Below, in pieces: positions 7,078 through 10,068 of a DNA stretch of 10,068 nt (positions are counted from its first letter, which is position 1; each line of letters starts with the position of its first letter). Origin of the DNA: Verrucomicrobiota bacterium (GTDB taxonomy: Bacteria; Verrucomicrobiota; Verrucomicrobiia; Chthoniobacterales; UBA10450); the NCBI GenBank assembly GCA_003218815.1, contig QHON01000186.1:1-10068 (forward strand). The letters run 5' to 3'. The position numbers were made by a program, and so were the translations under genes. The notes below the pieces were generated by a model that had not been told where the DNA came from, made no database searches, and saw only the letters and a list, made by a program, of their open reading frames with translations.

Positions 7078-7095
7078 ATCAAAAGCGGTTTTGAT
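7078..7095. promoter_or_regulatory. Perfect dyad ATCAAAA-N4-TTTTGAT in divergent region
   Basis: A perfect 7-bp inverted repeat with a GCGG centre lies in the region between ftsK (minus) and the lipoprotein gene (plus). It is AT-rich and has no T-run placed as in a terminator, and neither flanking gene ends here. A regulator binding site or an RNA hairpin in one of the two leaders is possible. Assignment as an operator is inference. Confidence 0.35.
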
Positions 7096-7137
7096 CTTGC
7101 ACGGGCCAAGGATTGACAATTAGTGTGCCAGCGCATC

Positions 7138-7356
7138 ATGGCTTTTCTCCTTCGCCAGGTCGTCGTCGGTGTCGCGACCGGCTTGCTACTGTTTTGTTCA
7201 TCATGCGAAAAACACCCCCTCGGCGAAATGCCAGAAGTCCAGAGAGAACAGGTCGATCCGGCGAAAGCGTGGTCCGAGCGAAGCGTAATGGAGTCTGAAA
7301 AATCGACATCTTCACCGACCCCGGCTGAATTTTTTCCAAAAACCAAACCTCTTTAG
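7138..7356 (+). CDS. Small probable lipoprotein
   Basis: The 72-residue product begins MAFLLRQ, then has a hydrophobic stretch (VVVGVATGLLLF) ending in FCSSC (C23), followed at once by polar sequence EKHPLGEMPEVQ. This looks like a lipoprotein signal peptide, although Cys at -3 of the lipobox is atypical. The mature part would be only about 50 residues, charged and Ser/Thr/Pro-rich, with no recognised domain. I chose the ATG at 7138; an upstream in-frame start at 7123 would put five extra residues before the signal. There is no Shine-Dalgarno. The stop is 15 bp before the peptide-transporter start, so the two are probably one transcript. The minus-strand frame across this region lacks any protein-like feature. 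Confidence 0.62.
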   Translation: MAFLLRQVVVGVATGLLLFCSSCEKHPLGEMPEVQREQVDPAKAWSERSVMESEKSTSSPTPAEFFPKTKPL

Positions 7357-7371
7357 GGCAAACAGTCCGTT

Positions 7372-8868
7372 ATGGCCAAACACAAATACGCAACGACACC
7401 TCCGAGGATCAGCACGATGCCGCCCGGTGTTCCTTACATCGTCGGCAACGAAGCGGCCGAACGGTTTTCGTACTACGGGATGAATTCCATCCTGACCATC
7501 TTCATGACCAAGTATCTCTTGGACAAGATGGGGCATTTAAGTGTCATGTCGCCGACGAATGCCGAAGCGTGGTATCACACTTTTGTTTCGGCGCTTTATT
7601 TTCTGCCCATTTTCGGCGCAATCCTGGCTGATGCGGTCTTCGGAAAATTTTGGGTGGTCTTCTGGATCTCGATTGTTTACTGCCTTGGGCATCTCACGCT
7701 CGCGCTGATAGGTTCGCCGGTCGCGCACGCGATCGAACCGCGCTATTTGCTCGCGATCGGTCTTTTGTTAATCGCGATTGGCGCGGGTGGAATCAAACCG
7801 TGCGTCTCGACCAACGTCGGCGACCAGTTTGGCGAAACGAACAGGCATTTGCTTACGCGCGTCTTCAATTGGTTTTATTTTTCGATCAACGCTGGGTCGT
7901 TCGCTTCAACGCTTTTGATTCCGTGGTTGCTCGACCCCTACAAAGCCGAGCTGGGCGGTTTCATCGCAAAACTCCCGCCGGCGATTGTCGGTTTTCTTGA
8001 AAGCCCCCGCTTGCACAGTCCGGACGTTGCCTTCGGACTGCCCGGTGTCTTCATGGCCATCGCCACGATTATCTTTTGGATGGGTCGAAAGAAATTCGTT
8101 CACATTCCACCAGTCGGCTTGCGAACTTATGCCCGGGAGATTTTTAACAAAGAGACCGGCAAGATTATTCTCAACATTCTGATCCCAGTCCCATTCATCG
8201 CGATCTTCTGGGCGTTGTGGCAGCAAAATTTTTCGTCCTGGATCGTTCAAGCCGAGTCGATGGATCGACATCTTTTCGGCATCGAATGGTTGTCGTCCCA
8301 AATTCAGACCGTCAATCCGATTTTTATCCTGATCATGCTGCCGCTCTTTTCCTACTGGCTCTATCCATTCGTTGAGAGATTTGTTCGATTGACGCCGCTG
8401 CGAAAAATTGGAGCCGGCTTGTTTGTCACCGCGGCGTCATTTTTCCTAGTCGCCATCATTCAAACCCAGATCGACGGCGGTGCGCGCCCGAGCATTATCT
8501 GGCAAGTTTGGGCGTTCGTGATTTTGACCGCGGGCGAAACGCTGGTTTCGCCGACTCACCTCGAGTTTTCCTACACCCAGGGGCCGGTCAAACTCAAATC
8601 GCTTATCATGTGCACGTATCTCTTCGCTATCTCGCTCGGCAACCAATTCACCGCCGCCGTCAATTTCTTCATCCAAAATCCCGATGGCTCGGTGAAGTTG
8701 CAAGGCGCTAGTTACTTCATGTTTTTCGTTTGGGTGATGCTGGGAACGGCAGTCTTATTCGCAATCGTCACCCCGTTTTACAAAGGCCGGACCTATTTGC
8801 AGGACCAGACCCAAGTCGCTGCCGACGCCGAACCGGCGGTTGGGTTCGCGGTCCAGCCCGAGGCATAG
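7372..8868 (+). CDS. POT/PTR2-family proton-coupled oligopeptide transporter
   Basis: Inner-membrane symporter of the major facilitator superfamily, predicted to import di- and tripeptides with protons. Diagnostic motifs: ExxERFSYYG (E27, E30, R31, Y34, Y35), which in studied members couples proton binding to transport; the PTR2 signature FNWFYFSINAGS (165-176); and a late LEFSYTQGP motif (about 395-403). The 498 residues and repeated hydrophobic helices fit the 12-14 helices of the family. I kept the ATG at 7372; M16 is a possible later start just before PPGVPYIVGNEA. No good ribosome site is seen (TTTAGGG is too far upstream), which suggests coupling to the lipoprotein gene. Substrate is family knowledge; some relatives carry other small solutes. 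Confidence 0.95.
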   Translation: MAKHKYATTPPRISTMPPGVPYIVGNEAAERFSYYGMNSILTIFMTKYLLDKMGHLSVMSPTNAEAWYHTFVSALYFLPIFGAILADAVFGKFWVVFWISIVYCLGHLTLALIGSPVAHAIEPRYLLAIGLLLIAIGAGGIKPCVSTNVGDQFGETNRHLLTRVFNWFYFSINAGSFASTLLIPWLLDPYKAELGGFIAKLPPAIVGFLESPRLHSPDVAFGLPGVFMAIATIIFWMGRKKFVHIPPVGLRTYAREIFNKETGKIILNILIPVPFIAIFWALWQQNFSSWIVQAESMDRHLFGIEWLSSQIQTVNPIFILIMLPLFSYWLYPFVERFVRLTPLRKIGAGLFVTAASFFLVAIIQTQIDGGARPSIIWQVWAFVILTAGETLVSPTHLEFSYTQGPVKLKSLIMCTYLFAISLGNQFTAAVNFFIQNPDGSVKLQGASYFMFFVWVMLGTAVLFAIVTPFYKGRTYLQDQTQVAADAEPAVGFAVQPEA

Positions 8869-8945
8869 GCATTCGAAAATACGCGGGATTCAAAAAATTG
8901 CCAAGAGTTGATTCGTTAGGCAAAGAGAAATTCGTGTAAGCCAGC

Positions 8946-9875
8946 ATGAGAGGAGTCAAATGGTTATTCGTCGGTCGGCATGGACTCCGTCACGGCTGGC
9001 GATTTCTCATTTTTGCCGCGGCAATTATTGTTGCAGTCCAATTCTTGGAACAACCCGCGATTGGATTCCTTGCGGCAAAGCTCCATGTCGCTCCAAACGC
9101 GTTGAGCGCGCCGTCCATTATTGTTAGCGGCGCTTTCGATTTGATTCTGATTCTGATTCTGACCGGCGTAGTCGCGCGATTCGAACGCCGTCGGATCGAC
9201 GGTTACGGTTTGCCGATTAACGAAGCATTCGGCGGATTTTTTTGGAATGGAGCAATCGCGGGTTTCGCGACAATCGCTTTTGTCGGAGCAGGAATGCTGA
9301 TCACTGGCGGAATGAGCATTCAAGCCATTGCATTGCGCGGCAGCGATCTCACCACATCGCCGTTTTTGTGGCTCGTCGCAATGTTGTTCGTCGGTGTCAC
9401 TGAGGAATATGTCTTTCGCGGGTACGCTTTGCAGTCACTCTGGCGCGGAGCCGGTTTCTGGCCCGCGACATTGATCACGACTGCGTTGTTTGCTGGCGCG
9501 CACTTGTCCAAGCCGCACGAAAACGCAATCGACATCGGAATAATATTCGCTCTTGGCGTGCTCCTTTGCGTCAGCGTTCGTGTCACGGGTTCGCTTTGGT
9601 GGGCGGTCGGCTGGCATGCGGCGTTCGATTTCGGCCAATTTTTCATGATCGGAACACGGAACGGCGGCCAAGTGCCACAAGGCCGGTTATTCGACGCCAC
9701 GTTTGTCGGACCGGCTTGGATAACGGGCGGCGAACTCGGGACCGAAGCAAGTTACTTCATGATTCCCCCAACGATCGCGACTTTTTTCTACGTCTATTTC
9801 TTCCTTCGCGGCGGCGCACGCCGAACCGCAAAACAGGCGTTTGGCACAAGCGCCTCTACAACACACATTGCATGA
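8946..9875 (+). CDS. CPBP-family intramembrane metalloprotease
   Basis: Predicted multi-pass membrane protein of the CPBP (CAAX-protease/bacteriocin-processing, ABI) family, whose members are glutamic-type intramembrane proteases. The three family motifs are present: EExxxR as EEYVFRG (E153, E154, R158), FxxxH as FAGAH (F182, H186), and HxxxD as HAAFD (H224, D228). The 309 residues hold about eight hydrophobic segments; helix two contains LILILIL, encoded by a GATTCT repeat. The ATG at 8946 is the first plausible start; the 77-bp gap after the transporter shows no clear promoter and no Shine-Dalgarno. The stop overlaps the start of the next gene (ATGA). Proteolysis is expected from the intact motifs, but the substrate is unknown. 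Confidence 0.93.
   Translation: MRGVKWLFVGRHGLRHGWRFLIFAAAIIVAVQFLEQPAIGFLAAKLHVAPNALSAPSIIVSGAFDLILILILTGVVARFERRRIDGYGLPINEAFGGFFWNGAIAGFATIAFVGAGMLITGGMSIQAIALRGSDLTTSPFLWLVAMLFVGVTEEYVFRGYALQSLWRGAGFWPATLITTALFAGAHLSKPHENAIDIGIIFALGVLLCVSVRVTGSLWWAVGWHAAFDFGQFFMIGTRNGGQVPQGRLFDATFVGPAWITGGELGTEASYFMIPPTIATFFYVYFFLRGGARRTAKQAFGTSASTTHIA
9143..9162 (+). repeat. (GATTCT)3 tandem hexanucleotide
   Basis: Three GATTCT copies plus GA inside the CPBP protease gene, encoding alternating Ile-Leu in a membrane helix. In-frame copy changes would lengthen or shorten that helix by two residues. Confidence 0.7.
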
Positions 9876-10068
9876 TGCCGAATCTGGCCACCTGGATGCG
9901 GGCGAAAGATGAAAAATGGTTTCAACCATTTTTTGTGAAGCATCCCGACATTCAGGTCTGCGATGCGCGCAAAGGCGACGTTTCGACGGACCAAATGGAC
10001 GGATTGCTGCTGACAGGTGGCTCGGATATCGCGCCGGAATTTCTGCGACAGGAAATTGTCGATCCAAC
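9872..10068 (+). CDS. Class-I glutamine amidotransferase-like / peptidase C26, 5' part
   Basis: The frame opens at ATG 9872 and runs 65 codons to the window edge. The first ATG overlaps the protease stop (ATGATG, a 4-bp ATGA overlap), and a second ATG follows directly. The sequence MDGLLLTGGSDIAP at residues 42-55 is the oxyanion-strand motif of peptidase C26 enzymes (gamma-glutamyl-GABA hydrolase PuuD and relatives), which hydrolyse gamma-glutamyl amides. The start of the protein (NLATWMRAKDEKWFQPFF) fits the first beta-alpha unit less well than PuuD itself, so it may be a divergent subgroup. The catalytic Cys and His lie beyond the window and cannot be checked. The overlap implies translational coupling with the CPBP protease. 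Confidence 0.8.
   Translation, partial: MMPNLATWMRAKDEKWFQPFFVKHPDIQVCDARKGDVSTDQMDGLLLTGGSDIAPEFLRQEIVDP

Noticed and set aside
7113..7118. TTGACA as a -35 box before the lipoprotein
   Set aside because: The position 17 bp downstream is TCATGG at the start codon itself, so no -10 can be paired with it.
6999..7346. 115-codon minus-strand frame upstream of ftsK
   Set aside because: It starts at TTG, has no domain or membrane segment, and lies opposite the lipoprotein gene, which has a proper signal peptide and fits the plus-strand gene order.
9687..10067. 126-codon minus-strand frame at the right edge
   Set aside because: It is opposite the CPBP protease end and the C26-like start, both of which carry recognisable motifs.

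Overview
The window looks like a chromosomal segment of a bacterium from the Verrucomicrobiota, possibly a soil Chthoniobacterales-type lineage. That placement is inferred from the mix of genes, the Pro/Ala-rich membrane protein, the small lipoprotein and the short GCAGGC hairpin repeats; no marker gene proves it. GC content is moderate. Most genes have no obvious Shine-Dalgarno sequence.

Layout. At the left edge (1-691, minus strand) lies a gene that runs off the window. It encodes a protein built from two near-identical 93-residue zinc-ribbon-like units and is the least ordinary item here. A gene-free stretch of about 350 bases (692-1041) follows, containing a GCAGGC hairpin. From 6953 down to 1042 there is a compact minus-strand block, transcribed right to left: ftsK (DNA translocase of the division septum), a RodZ-like HTH/membrane protein (cell shape), rimO (ribosomal protein S12 methylthiotransferase), an unrecognised Pro/Ala-rich tail-anchored protein, and trxA (thioredoxin). 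A second copy of the GCAGGC hairpin repeat lies between the RodZ-like gene and rimO and confuses the rimO start.

A divergent intergenic region (about 6954-7137) carries a perfect dyad, ATCAAAA-N4-TTTTGAT. From there the plus strand reads a small probable lipoprotein (7138-7356), a POT-family proton-coupled peptide transporter (7372-8868), a CPBP-family intramembrane protease (8946-9875), and the start of a class-I glutamine-amidotransferase-like gene (peptidase C26 type). The last gene overlaps the protease stop by ATGA and is cut by the window end.

Together the minus-strand block is housekeeping (chromosome segregation, shape, ribosome modification, redox), while the plus-strand block deals with peptides: uptake, membrane proteolysis and possibly gamma-glutamyl hydrolysis. 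I see no phage, transposase, CRISPR array, rRNA or tRNA. I found no clear new defence or mobile system. The best candidates for something undescribed are the tandem zinc-ribbon protein and the KETVRI-motif tail-anchored protein.
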